This document shows, one piece after another, positions 1-8,293 of a stretch of DNA of 22,760 nt. This DNA comes from Alistipes sp. (GTDB lineage Bacteria; Bacteroidota; Bacteroidia; Bacteroidales; Rikenellaceae). Position 1 is the stretch's first letter. Each line of letters begins with the position of its first letter. The translations under genes were made by a program, and so were the position numbers. Under the pieces are notes generated by a model. That model was not told where the DNA came from. It saw nothing but the letters and a program-made list of their open reading frames with translations, and ran no database searches. The DNA lies in contig JAFYOF010000215.1 of NCBI GenBank assembly GCA_017560305.1, positions 1-22,760 of the forward strand. The letters are read 5' to 3'.

Positions 1-227
1 CGATGTACTGGTGGCAGATTATCTTCCGCCTGCGTCGCTTGTTTAACGGTGATATTTACAGTATCGGCCATGTGAAGCATTATCGTGGTCGTCATCTGCG
101 CATCGAGTCAACACCCGAGATTATGGTCGAGGTGGATGGCGAGTTGCTGGGTAATACTCCTTTGGAGTTTGATATCAGAAAGCAGGCCGTGAGGGTGATT
201 GTGAATAAGGATTTTCTTGAGAAATAA
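1..227 (+). CDS. Diacylglycerol/lipid kinase, YegS/BmrU type, C-terminal fragment
   Basis: This is the 3' end of a gene that begins outside the window; the reading frame is open to the left edge. The visible 74 residues end in a pattern typical of the C-terminal beta domain of YegS/Rv2252/BmrU lipid kinases: VEVDGELLGNTPLEFDI followed by a short hydrophobic strand (VRVIVNK). In that family the E-x-DGE segment contributes to the substrate-site region and the tail closes the second domain. The family phosphorylates diacylglycerol or related membrane lipids using ATP. The N-terminal ATP-binding part (GGDGT motif) cannot be seen, so the assignment rests on the tail only. The gene is followed by a bidirectional hairpin terminator and faces the convergent lipoprotein gene. 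Confidence 0.68.
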   Translation, partial: MYWWQIIFRLRRLFNGDIYSIGHVKHYRGRHLRIESTPEIMVEVDGELLGNTPLEFDIRKQAVRVIVNKDFLEK

Positions 228-255
228 ATTCGCCTAAAAGGTATGTAATATGAAA

Positions 256-291
256 ATTAGAGGCTGTTGCAGTGATGCGACAGCCTCTAAT
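256..291. terminator. Bidirectional intrinsic terminator between convergent genes
   Basis: An almost perfect inverted repeat, arms 256-270 and 277-291, with core AGAGGCTGTTGC / GCGACAGCCTCT (one G-U pair) and a six-base loop AGTGAT. On the minus strand the stem is followed by TTTTCATATT, a reasonable U tract, so it should end the minus-strand lipoprotein transcript. On the plus strand the downstream tract is weaker. It lies exactly between the two converging coding regions. Confidence 0.8.
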
Positions 292-329
292 CATTAATGG
301 GGAAAAGGTATATTTAAGATTGCTGATGG

Positions 330-935
330 TTACTTTTTTGGTTGCCCAGAGGGTGTCTGCGTGGGTTGGATGATGTCCACCTCGGTGACCTCTATCACCC
401 AGTCAAACAGGTCGTTAGCGCACTCACTCTGGAACTTGGCAATCTGCGTCTGTGACGAGGTGTCGCTCTTGATAACATCGCTCAGGAACGCATCCACCGA
501 GATGTAATAGTTGTTCACCTTCTGCGCCAGACACTTGTAAAAAGCGTGACGCTCGTCGTGGGTGAGTTTGTCTGGCAGGATGCCCTGCTTTACGAGTGTG
601 TGGTAGGGGTAGAGGTGGCGCATATTGGCGGCGTCCTCGTTGAGCTCATCGACGATGGCTGTCACCACAAACATATCTACAGTGTCGTCCACCGCTGGCA
701 GTTCGATGAATGTTGCGTAGGCTGGGTAGGCGGTCTCGATGTCGCCCACAACGCCATCGGTGAAGATGATGAATTCGGGCTCGGTGAGGTCCTGCAAATA
801 GACCATATCACGATAACTCCTGAGCGCCTCGCGCAGAGCCTTTCGCTGTTCGTGATTCCACTTTGTCTGCTGTGAGCAACTTGCCAACGCGATGGCAAAA
901 AGCGATAAAAGGATAATTGGTAGCTGTCTTTTCAT
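330..935 (-). CDS. Hypothetical lipoprotein, about 200 residues
   Basis: The product starts MKRQLPIILLSLFAIALASC, a short basic n-region, a hydrophobic core and a lipobox (LASC, Cys20), so it is predicted to be lipidated and anchored in a membrane. I do not recognise the mature part. It is mixed alpha/beta in composition, begins with a charged helix (residues 26-42), carries DVVGDIETAYPAYATFIELP-like hydrophobic strands near 60-80 and ends in a Pro/Gln/Thr-rich tail. No catalytic motif stands out. It is monocistronic, convergent with the lipid-kinase gene and divergent from the susC promoter. No clear TAnnTTTG promoter was found upstream of its start. Existence as a gene is well supported by the signal peptide; function is unknown. 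Confidence 0.8.
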   Translation of the reverse strand: MKRQLPIILLSLFAIALASCSQQTKWNHEQRKALREALRSYRDMVYLQDLTEPEFIIFTDGVVGDIETAYPAYATFIELPAVDDTVDMFVVTAIVDELNEDAANMRHLYPYHTLVKQGILPDKLTHDERHAFYKCLAQKVNNYYISVDAFLSDVIKSDTSSQTQIAKFQSECANDLFDWVIEVTEVDIIQPTQTPSGQPKK

Positions 936-1154
936 ATCACAAGTTTTTGAATAAATATGCCCTTTCAGGGAGCAATCACTGTGCCAAAATTGGTGGCGAA
1001 TATGGCTTTGGACTCTATGTCGTAGGAATTGGACTTTTGGTGTTTTGAGGCGGTGAAAAAAGTGTTGTAAGTTGCTGAATTTAACGATAATTTAACATTT
1101 GCTGCAATCTTTTAATTATATGCGTCAATTTGCTGCGAAAATGAAACTTTTTTG
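936..1154. other. Divergent intergenic region upstream of susC
   Basis: About 220 bases between the minus-strand lipoprotein start and the susC promoter. It contains no convincing gene. It holds three copies of TTGCTG (1072, 1099, 1130), the last two inside an exact nine-base direct repeat ATTTGCTGC (1097-1105 and 1128-1136), and an off-consensus promoter-like TAACATTTG at 1093-1101 that has one base too many between TA and TTTG. These may be regulator sites, but that is inference. Confidence 0.4.
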
Positions 1155-1185
1155 TTTGTCATCTCAACTTAAAGTGTTACCTTTG
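1155..1185 (+). promoter_or_regulatory. Bacteroidota-type promoter for the susC operon
   Basis: A -33 element TTTG (1155-1158), a spacer of exactly 19 bases and a -7 element TACCTTTG (1178-1185) match the Bacteroides consensus TTTG-N19-TAnnTTTG. Transcription would be expected to start about 4-6 bases after the -7 element, that is near 1189-1191, almost on top of the preferred susC start codon at 1192. Confidence 0.7.
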
Positions 1186-1191
1186 CGCGTT

Positions 1192-4149
1192 ATGCGTAAA
1201 ATTAATTTTTATAAACAGATTATTGGTCTCATCGCGGCACTGTTGTGCGTGATGCCTGTGGCGTTTGCCCAGCAGGCAAAGATGGTGACCGTACGCGGCA
1301 CAATCACATCTGCGGATGATAAGGAGCCATTGATTGGCGTATCGGTTGTTGCTGGCGAAATGCAAGGAGTGGCCTCGGATATTGATGGTGCGTACAGCAT
1401 CACAGTAGCGGGCGGAACGGTGCTCACATTCTCATACCTTGGTTTCCAGGAGGTGAAGTGGGCGGTGCCATCTGACCGCGCAGAGGTTAAGTTTGATCTC
1501 GAGATGAAGAGCGAGTCGGAGTCGATTGACGATGTCGTTGTCATCGCTTATGGTGTCAGAAAGAAGGGCACCGTGGCTGGTTCTATCTCAAGCGTAAAGA
1601 CCGAGAAGATTGAGTCTACGCCCACCGCAGCCTTCGATCAGGCGTTGCAGGGTCAGGTGGCTGGTCTTACCGTGTTGTCGAACACTGGTGAGCCAAGTGC
1701 ATCGGCGGTGATGACAATTCGTGGTACCAATTCAATCAACTCTGGTACAGCACCCCTCTATATCCTGGATGGTGTGCCTATTTCAAGTAGTGATTTTAAT
1801 ACCATCAACCCAGCCGACATCGAGTCTTTGTCGGTATTGAAGGATGCCTCGTCGACATCAATCTATGGTGCGCGTGCGGCAAATGGTGTAATCGTTATTA
1901 CCACAAAGCGCGGAGCACGAGCTGAGCGCCCACGCATCGAGTATCGTATGCAGATGGGTTTCTCGCAGGTGGCAAGCGGCAAGTGGGACTTGATGAATAC
2001 CCAGGAGCGTATCGCCTATGAGAAGGAGATTGGTATGACCGAGGGTCAGAACTACAATGTGTTGGGTCAGATTGATGTAAACTGGATGGATATGGTGTTT
2101 AACTCATCGGCAATGCTCCAGAGCCACGAGCTCGCGGTGTCGGGTGCTGATGACAAGAGCAACTACTACCTCTCGGGCGGATACTACAGTCAGGATGGTA
2201 CAGCCGTGGGCTCAATGTTCGAGCGCTACTCTATGCGTGCGAACTTCGACCGCAAGGCTGCGTCGTGGTTGAAGGTGGGCAGCAACACAATGCTCAACTT
2301 TCAGAACATCCAGCAGGCTGACGAGGGCTCTTACACATTGGTTACACCTATCTCGGCGGCTCGTTTTATGATGCCTTACTGGAACCCATACCGCAAGGAT
2401 GGCTCGTTGGCGTCAATCAACGATGGCTCGTGGAAGGGTAATGGTCAGAACCCATTGGAGTGGCTGGAGAACAACCCAGTGACATACAAGAAGTACAAAC
2501 TTATCCAGACCGTGTATGCCGAGGCAACACCTGTCGAGGGCTTGACTTTGCGCTCGCAGTTCGGTGTTGACTACTCGCACACAACAGGTTTCGGTAAGTC
2601 ATATCCAAGCTATGCACCTAATCAGGGTCAGGGTACAGCGTCACGCTCTACTACCGATGGTCACACGCTGACGATGACAAACACGGCTAACTACCGCTTC
2701 AACATCGGCAACGACCACTCGTTCAACTTTATGGTTGGTCACGAGGGTGTGGACTACCACTATGAGGCATTCAGCCTGATGACCAAGGGTCAGAACAACG
2801 ACCGCCTGACAAACATCTCGACTGGTACACGCGCAACATCGTGGGGCGACACTACCGACTCGGATTACGGTTTTCTCTCGTTCTTCTCGCGTGGTGAGTA
2901 CAACCTCCGCAACACATACTTCGTGGAGGCGGCAGTTCGTGCCGATGGCTCTTCACGCTTCGGTACATCACGCCGCTGGGCAGCCTTCTGGTCAGTAGGT
3001 TTTATGTGGGATTTGCGTAACGAGAAGTGGATGGACTCTGCGTCGCGTTGGTTGACCAATGCACAGCTTTCGGTTTCTACGGGTACATCGGGTAACTCAT
3101 CGATTCCAAACTATGAGCACCTTGCCTTGGTGGGCGGTGGTCTGGACTATGTGGGTGACGCAGGTGTAGGCCTTATGCAGCCGGGTAACGAGAACCTCGG
3201 TTGGGAGAAGCCTTGGACATCGAACCTCGGTATTCACGCAGGTTTCTGGAATCGTTTGAATGTTGACCTTGAGTTCTACTACAAGCGCACTTCTGATATG
3301 TTGATGGAGGTGCCAGCGCCATACTCAACAACTGGCTACGGCTACTATTGGGATAATGTCGGCGTGATGGTCAATGCGGGTGCGGAGATTAATGTGAACG
3401 CAACATTGATTGCAAGAAAGAACTTCAACTGGTCGGTGAATGCCAATGTATCATACAACCACAACGAGATTGTCGAGCTCTACAACGGTGTAACGGAGTA
3501 TGAGCGCTCGAATACCAACACCAAGCTGGTGGTGGGTCATCCTCTGGGTGAGTTCTACATCAACCGCTATGCGGGTGTGAACCCAGCCAACGGTGATGCT
3601 TTGTGGTATGACAAGAACGGCGAGCTCACAACCGAGCTTCGTGACGAGGACAAGGTGTTGGTGGGCAAGAGCTACCACGCTCCTTGGCAGGGTGGTTTCG
3701 GTACAGCATTCAGCTGGAAGGGTCTTTCATTGTCGGCTCAGTTCAGCTGGGTGGGCGACCGCTGGATGATTAACAACGACCGCTACTTCGACGAGTCGAA
3801 TGGTCGTTTCGCATCATACAACCAGTCTGCACGCCTGCTCGACAGATGGAAGCAACCAGGTGATGTGACCGACATCCCACGCCACGGCGAGTACACCGAG
3901 TTTGATAGCCGATTGCTGGAGGATGCTTCGTTCCTGCGTCTGAAGAATGTGATGTTAAGTTACTCATTGCCATCGGAGTGGTTGAAGAAGAGCCGTGTGT
4001 TTGGCGGTGCAAGAGTTTACGCTCAGGCACAGAATCTCTTGACCTTTACCAAGTTCTCGGGTCTTGACCCAGAGGGTACTTCAAACATCTATGCGGCACA
4101 GTATCCAATGTCGCGACAGTTTACTTTTGGTTTGGACTTAACTTTCTAA
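1192..4149 (+). CDS. SusC/RagA-family TonB-dependent outer-membrane transporter
   Basis: Outer-membrane beta barrel that imports large ligands with its SusD lid, energised by TonB. The preferred start at 1192 gives MRKINFYKQIIGLIAALLCV, a clean signal peptide ending at AFAQ; the frame stays open upstream to 1099 but that would place about 31 extra residues before the signal. The mature protein (985 residues from this start) begins with a carboxypeptidase-D-like regulatory domain (about residues 35-115), then the SusC-type TonB box region (DDVVVIAYG), a plug domain with the usual TIRGTNSIN and ILDGVPI segments and DASSTSIYGARAANGVI, then the barrel, ending in the aromatic-rich QFTFGLDLTF. No N-terminal STN domain is present, so direct anti-sigma signalling is not expected. 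It is four bases upstream of susD. Ligand cannot be read from sequence; RagAB shows that such pairs can import peptides. Confidence 0.95.
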   Translation: MRKINFYKQIIGLIAALLCVMPVAFAQQAKMVTVRGTITSADDKEPLIGVSVVAGEMQGVASDIDGAYSITVAGGTVLTFSYLGFQEVKWAVPSDRAEVKFDLEMKSESESIDDVVVIAYGVRKKGTVAGSISSVKTEKIESTPTAAFDQALQGQVAGLTVLSNTGEPSASAVMTIRGTNSINSGTAPLYILDGVPISSSDFNTINPADIESLSVLKDASSTSIYGARAANGVIVITTKRGARAERPRIEYRMQMGFSQVASGKWDLMNTQERIAYEKEIGMTEGQNYNVLGQIDVNWMDMVFNSSAMLQSHELAVSGADDKSNYYLSGGYYSQDGTAVGSMFERYSMRANFDRKAASWLKVGSNTMLNFQNIQQADEGSYTLVTPISAARFMMPYWNPYRKDGSLASINDGSWKGNGQNPLEWLENNPVTYKKYKLIQTVYAEATPVEGLTLRSQFGVDYSHTTGFGKSYPSYAPNQGQGTASRSTTDGHTLTMTNTANYRFNIGNDHSFNFMVGHEGVDYHYEAFSLMTKGQNNDRLTNISTGTRATSWGDTTDSDYGFLSFFSRGEYNLRNTYFVEAAVRADGSSRFGTSRRWAAFWSVGFMWDLRNEKWMDSASRWLTNAQLSVSTGTSGNSSIPNYEHLALVGGGLDYVGDAGVGLMQPGNENLGWEKPWTSNLGIHAGFWNRLNVDLEFYYKRTSDMLMEVPAPYSTTGYGYYWDNVGVMVNAGAEINVNATLIARKNFNWSVNANVSYNHNEIVELYNGVTEYERSNTNTKLVVGHPLGEFYINRYAGVNPANGDALWYDKNGELTTELRDEDKVLVGKSYHAPWQGGFGTAFSWKGLSLSAQFSWVGDRWMINNDRYFDESNGRFASYNQSARLLDRWKQPGDVTDIPRHGEYTEFDSRLLEDASFLRLKNVMLSYSLPSEWLKKSRVFGGARVYAQAQNLLTFTKFSGLDPEGTSNIYAAQYPMSRQFTFGLDLTF

Positions 4150-4153
4150 TGCG

Positions 4154-5698
4154 ATGATGAAGAGTATTATATATAATATAAAGGTAATGGTTGCCATCGT
4201 GGTGGCATCATTCACTATGGCATCGTGTCTGGACAAGGAGCCTGGATCGGCAATTCCAGTTGATCAGGCGATGCAGACTTACGAGGATGCCGAGCAGACT
4301 GTGACTGGTATCTATGCAATGTTGAAGAGCAGCGCACTCTTTAGTGGCTACCTCACTCTGTTGCCAGATATCCAGACCGACCTTGTCTATGCCGTTGATG
4401 GTTACACCAATGTCTATGGCAACTTCTGGCAGTGGGATGTGCGTCCTACAAATGCTGAGATTGAGTCTGTGTATGCGGGCTTGTATTCGGTGATTTCTAA
4501 CTGTAACTTCTACCTTGAGCGTATCGACAAGATTATCGCGGCGCAGACCGACGATGACCGCATCACAACGCTTGAGTTCTATACTGGTGAGGTCTACACA
4601 ATTCGTGCGTTGGCCTACTCTGAGTTGTTGAAGAACTACTGCAAGGCTTACGACCCTGCTACGGCAAAGGATGAGTTGGGTGTGGTGCTTCGCAAGTACT
4701 ACTCTGAGCCAGAGCCAGCTATCCGTGCATCACTCTACGACTCTTATGAGTTCGTTTTGAGCGACCTGGAGAAGGCAGAGGAGTTGCTCGACGAGGATTA
4801 TGACGCTTATAGTTCATACTACATCACCAAGGGCGTTGCACACGCATTGCACGCTCGCGTGGCGCTCAATATGCAGGATTGGGAGTCGGCAATCCACTAT
4901 TCGTCGAAGCTCATCAACCACAAGAACAACGCCTATGCGCTCTCGGCTGCAAACTCTTACTACACATCGTCGATGACATATTTCGACTATATGTGGCAGT
5001 ATGATTTGGGCACAGAGGTTATCTGGCAGTTGGGCTTCACAACTACATCTTATGGTGGTGCGTTGGGTCAGGTGTTCCTGAACTTTACTAACGACTACTA
5101 CTATTACTATCCAGACTATGTGCCAGCGCAGTGGGTGCTTGACCTCTACTCGGCAAGCGATATGCGTTACAGCTCATATTTTGCGAACTTTACTACGGGC
5201 TACGACCACAACCTGAACTGGCCATTGCTTGTGAAGTATTATGGTAATCAGAACTTTATCTCGAATGCTTTGATTTACCATGTCTCAATGCCAAAGCCAT
5301 TCCGTTTGGCGGAGCAGTACCTGATTCGTGCCGAGGCATATTGCCGTCAGGCAAAGCCAGACTACTCGGCTGCGGCGAAGGATTTGGCTACATTGCGTGC
5401 AAGCCGCCTCTCATCAAATGGTGGCGTGTCGCTCACAGCCGATAACTGCATTCAGGCAATCGCCGAGGAGCGTGTGCGTGAGCTCTATATGGAGGGCTTC
5501 CGCCTGAATGATATCAAGCGTTGGGGCAAGCTCTACAACAACGGCGAGGGCTTCCAGCGTGAGCCACAGAGCAACTCACTCGAGAAGGGTAGCTCGCTCA
5601 AGATTAAGGCTGACCATCCTCTCTTTGTGTGGCCAATCCCACAGCACGAGATTGAGGCGCCAGGCTCGCAGGTTCAACCTAACGAAAGCAACAAGTAA
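4154..5698 (+). CDS. SusD/RagB-family nutrient-binding lipoprotein
   Basis: Surface lipoprotein that binds ligand and acts as the lid of the SusC barrel. The 514-residue length is normal for the family. A lipobox (TMASC, Cys25) follows a hydrophobic signal. The N-terminal segment with TVTGIYAMLKSS, the NFYLERIDKI helix, GEVYTIRALAYSELLKNYCK (the TPR-like core signature of SusD) and the C-terminal EERVRELYMEGFRLNDIKRW with WPIPQHEIE ending are all classic SusD features. The start is ambiguous between 4154 and 4157 (tandem ATG ATG). It follows susC by four bases, and its stop overlaps the next start as TAATG, indicating translational coupling. The middle is rich in Tyr and Trp, which is common in these binding proteins but does not identify the ligand. 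Confidence 0.95.
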   Translation: MMKSIIYNIKVMVAIVVASFTMASCLDKEPGSAIPVDQAMQTYEDAEQTVTGIYAMLKSSALFSGYLTLLPDIQTDLVYAVDGYTNVYGNFWQWDVRPTNAEIESVYAGLYSVISNCNFYLERIDKIIAAQTDDDRITTLEFYTGEVYTIRALAYSELLKNYCKAYDPATAKDELGVVLRKYYSEPEPAIRASLYDSYEFVLSDLEKAEELLDEDYDAYSSYYITKGVAHALHARVALNMQDWESAIHYSSKLINHKNNAYALSAANSYYTSSMTYFDYMWQYDLGTEVIWQLGFTTTSYGGALGQVFLNFTNDYYYYYPDYVPAQWVLDLYSASDMRYSSYFANFTTGYDHNLNWPLLVKYYGNQNFISNALIYHVSMPKPFRLAEQYLIRAEAYCRQAKPDYSAAAKDLATLRASRLSSNGGVSLTADNCIQAIAEERVRELYMEGFRLNDIKRWGKLYNNGEGFQREPQSNSLEKGSSLKIKADHPLFVWPIPQHEIEAPGSQVQPNESNK

Positions 5699-6615
5699 TG
5701 ATGATGAAGATGAAAAAGATATATTTGATGTTATCGGCTCTCGCTGCGCTGCTTGCGGTGGCGTGTGACGAGGAGTATGTGACTTACTCTGATGCCGAGT
5801 ATGTGATGTTCGCCGAGCAGCAGTCAACAAATATGGTGCTCGTCGATCAGGAGTATTTCTCAGTGCCTGTTGCTTCTACCGTGGCGTGTGACTACGACCG
5901 CACATTCGGTGTGGAGGTAATCGACAAGGGTAGCAATGCCATCGAGGGCAAGCACTACCGCTTATTGAGTAACAGCGTGACCATCCCTGCGGGTAAGCTC
6001 GCGGCGGATGTGAAGGTGGCGGGTATCTATGAGAATATCGAGCCAACCGACTCTTTGGGCTTCGTGTTGAAGCTCGTTATGCCTGAGCAGTTGAAGTTTG
6101 ACCTCTATGAGGATAGCGACCAGACAAAAGTTGTGATGTACAAGAGCTGTCCATTCGATAGAAACAACTTCACAGGCTGGTGTATTCTCACTTCGCTCTT
6201 GTTGCGTGACTACCCAGGTGACAATGTAAGTTATCAGCGTTTGATTCGCACCGAGGCGCACCCAACGGAGGATAAGACCGTTATCCTTCGCAGCTGTTTC
6301 TACGATGGTTACGATGTGACTATCACATTCTGCCCCGAGGACCCTGCAAATCCATTGGTAAAGATGGATAAGGATCAGGTAATCAGCGACGAGGCGTCGG
6401 TGTTTGGTCAGATTTTGGGAGATAATAAGATTCTCACCACCCACTCAAACTACTATCCATCATACTTCAATTCGTGCCAGCGATTTGTGGAGTTGTGGAA
6501 TCAGGTCTATGTTGAGAATCTGGGTCAGATGATTGGTACTGTGGGTCACTACTACAACATCCTCGAGTGGATCAGCGACGAGGAGGCAGAGCGCCTGCAG
6601 CGTGAGGGAATGTAA
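5698..6615 (+). CDS. DUF4984-like lipoprotein of the SusCD operon
   Basis: A 305-residue lipoprotein with lipobox LLAVAC (Cys23 counted from the first ATG). Four in-frame ATGs occur at 5698, 5701, 5704 and 5710; any could initiate. The first part (about residues 28-125) looks like a beta-sandwich with YVMFAEQQS, the conserved-looking SNAIEGKHYRLL and SVTIPAGKLAADVKV, features I associate with Calx-beta/DUF4843-like N-terminal domains. The second part (about 150-305) has KSCPFDRNNFTGW, FNSCQRF and ends NILEWISDEEAERL, which matches my memory of DUF4984 proteins found next to SusD. The role is unknown; such proteins are thought to be extra surface-exposed binding subunits of SusCD systems. The gene overlaps susD by one base. 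The family name is less certain than its class as an operon surface lipoprotein. Confidence 0.7.
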   Translation: MMMKMKKIYLMLSALAALLAVACDEEYVTYSDAEYVMFAEQQSTNMVLVDQEYFSVPVASTVACDYDRTFGVEVIDKGSNAIEGKHYRLLSNSVTIPAGKLAADVKVAGIYENIEPTDSLGFVLKLVMPEQLKFDLYEDSDQTKVVMYKSCPFDRNNFTGWCILTSLLLRDYPGDNVSYQRLIRTEAHPTEDKTVILRSCFYDGYDVTITFCPEDPANPLVKMDKDQVISDEASVFGQILGDNKILTTHSNYYPSYFNSCQRFVELWNQVYVENLGQMIGTVGHYYNILEWISDEEAERLQREGM

Positions 6616-6659
6616 TTGAAACACAAACTTTATATATTATAGTTCAAAAAATTCCAGCT

Positions 6660-8180
6660 ATGAAAAAGAACATTTTTAAATTAATGTGCGGTTTGATGGG
6701 TCTTTCAATGCTCCTGACCGCGTGTGAAAAGGGAGGCGACGAGCAGCTTCCAATCTTCCCAGTGAGGGTTGATGCTCTTGTTATTGCTTCAAATGGTTCT
6801 GAGACTCATACAATCAATCCTAATATGGATTGGTCTATCGAGTTGTCGAACAAGACCGACTTCTATATGAAGGAGGGTAACAACGAGGTTTACAACTTGC
6901 GTGGTACTGCTGGTGAGCAGACAATCACCATCTATGCTCGCGAGGTTGTTGATTTCGATGAGGACCACACTTGTGAGTTGAATATGACTATGGGTGGTCA
7001 GACAAAGACTATCGCAACAGTTATGGTACTCAAGAGCAACCGCTCTTTGTCAGTCTATGCTGCCGAGGTAGAGGATGGCGAGTATGTAGGCGAGGAGGAT
7101 GAGGATGGTAACTTCATCTACACCTATGGCACTTCACTCGTAGAGTCTATCTCAATGGTTTACTCTTTCGAGGCTGGTTACACTTCAGCAGTGAAGGTAA
7201 ACGCAAACTTCGACTGGATTGTTGAGACCCCAGAGTGGTTGCAGCCAGTAGAGGGTGGCGATGCTAACACAGATGTTGAGTTGGTATTCCAGATCAACAA
7301 GGAGGCTTACCCCGCAAATGGCACTATCGGTGAGATTAAGTTCCTCGACGCTAACAACGAGTCAAAGGTTGGTGGTACAATGGCTATCGCATTCGATTAC
7401 GCAGCCAACACAATCGCTGCTACTTGGATTGAGGAGCCAGCTTACATCGAGGTTGCTAACGGCAAGTCTTGGCCATTCAACGAGAGCGCTATCTCTGACT
7501 ACGAGTTCTTGAGCACTTACGATGTGTTCTACGCTTCACAGTGGGATAGCGAGACTTCATTCCGCATCTCAAAGCCAGTTAAGTCTTTCAAGGCTTACTC
7601 TTACGCTGCTTCTGGCAACTTCGAGGATATCACTGGCGAGGAGTCTTGGTTGGCTGGCGCAACAGCAGGCGAGAGCCTTCCATTTATGTACATCGTAATG
7701 GATGATTCAAAGTCAACTGCCGAGGCTGCAAAGAACGAGAATACAGGCGAGTTGGAGGGTGTGTTGGTTGTTGAGTTCGAGGATGGCAGCTACTCTGCTA
7801 TCTACTGCCACTACAGCGCTCCAACGCAGGGTGGCTCAACTGGCGATGTGAAGATTGTATCTGACTATGCCGAGATGTTGGGCGTGTCTTTGACATTGCT
7901 CGAGGAGGGCGACGAGGACTACAGCTACGACTATGCCGAGATGGGCGTTCCACAGTACCGCTTGAAGTACACAATGCCTGGTGGTGCAGCAGCGCTTTCA
8001 TTGCCTGAGGGTATGGTTTACCCATTGGCTGAGTGGATTACAACAGAGGGCGAGAACAGCTATATGTGGATTTATATGAATCCAGTGGGTATGGAGCTCC
8101 CAGCAAAGGGCGTGCTTCAGGTGTTCTCACCAACTTGGGAGACTGCGGTAGTTATCTACTGCGTCTACGATCCAGCATAG
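6660..8180 (+). CDS. DUF5003/BACON-like surface lipoprotein
   Basis: A 506-residue lipoprotein with MKKNIFKLMCGLMGLSMLLTAC (lipobox LTAC, Cys22). Residues about 35-125 resemble a BACON-type beta sandwich: short strands around NPNMDWSIELSN and GEQTITIYAREV, where BACON domains carry an exposed Trp. A second similar unit follows around 175-250 (NANFDWIVETPEWLQPVEGG). The remainder is acidic, with repeated Glu-Asp-Gly stretches, and contains no catalytic motif. I associate the overall architecture with DUF5003, but this is from memory. By eye its codons favour GCT, TCT, ACT and GGT more than its neighbours, which often marks a strongly expressed protein. It is 44 bases after the previous gene and is followed by a strong intrinsic terminator, so it closes the proximal half of the operon. 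A ligand-binding surface role is inferred. Confidence 0.7.
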   Translation: MKKNIFKLMCGLMGLSMLLTACEKGGDEQLPIFPVRVDALVIASNGSETHTINPNMDWSIELSNKTDFYMKEGNNEVYNLRGTAGEQTITIYAREVVDFDEDHTCELNMTMGGQTKTIATVMVLKSNRSLSVYAAEVEDGEYVGEEDEDGNFIYTYGTSLVESISMVYSFEAGYTSAVKVNANFDWIVETPEWLQPVEGGDANTDVELVFQINKEAYPANGTIGEIKFLDANNESKVGGTMAIAFDYAANTIAATWIEEPAYIEVANGKSWPFNESAISDYEFLSTYDVFYASQWDSETSFRISKPVKSFKAYSYAASGNFEDITGEESWLAGATAGESLPFMYIVMDDSKSTAEAAKNENTGELEGVLVVEFEDGSYSAIYCHYSAPTQGGSTGDVKIVSDYAEMLGVSLTLLEEGDEDYSYDYAEMGVPQYRLKYTMPGGAAALSLPEGMVYPLAEWITTEGENSYMWIYMNPVGMELPAKGVLQVFSPTWETAVVIYCVYDPA

Positions 8181-8193
8181 TGTCTGGTCTAAA

Positions 8194-8232
8194 CGATACC
8201 CCGTCTCGGACGGGGCGGGGTGTCGCTTTTTT
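8194..8232 (+). terminator. Intrinsic terminator inside the SusCD gene block
   Basis: Arms CGATACCCCG (8194-8203) and CGGGGTGTCG (8216-8225) pair over ten bases with one G-U, followed by C and six T (8227-8232). A competing inner hairpin CCCCGTC-TCG-GACGGGG shares the left arm. It lies 13 bases after the DUF5003-like gene and 61 bases before the large LRR gene, so it should reduce transcription of the downstream LRR/protease genes. Confidence 0.85.
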
Positions 8233-8293
8233 ATAGTGGGGAGGAGTCCCGAAGAACTATAGATATAGAGTTTTTTTTATTGAAACGATAAAG

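Noticed and set aside
1099..1191. Upstream extension of the susC frame
   Set aside because: It would add 31 residues before a complete signal peptide and would include the promoter -7 element in the coding sequence, so the start at 1192 was preferred.
5962..6444. Minus-strand open frame of 160 residues inside the DUF4984-like gene
   Set aside because: Fully antisense to a real lipoprotein gene, no recognisable motif and no promoter; a shadow frame.
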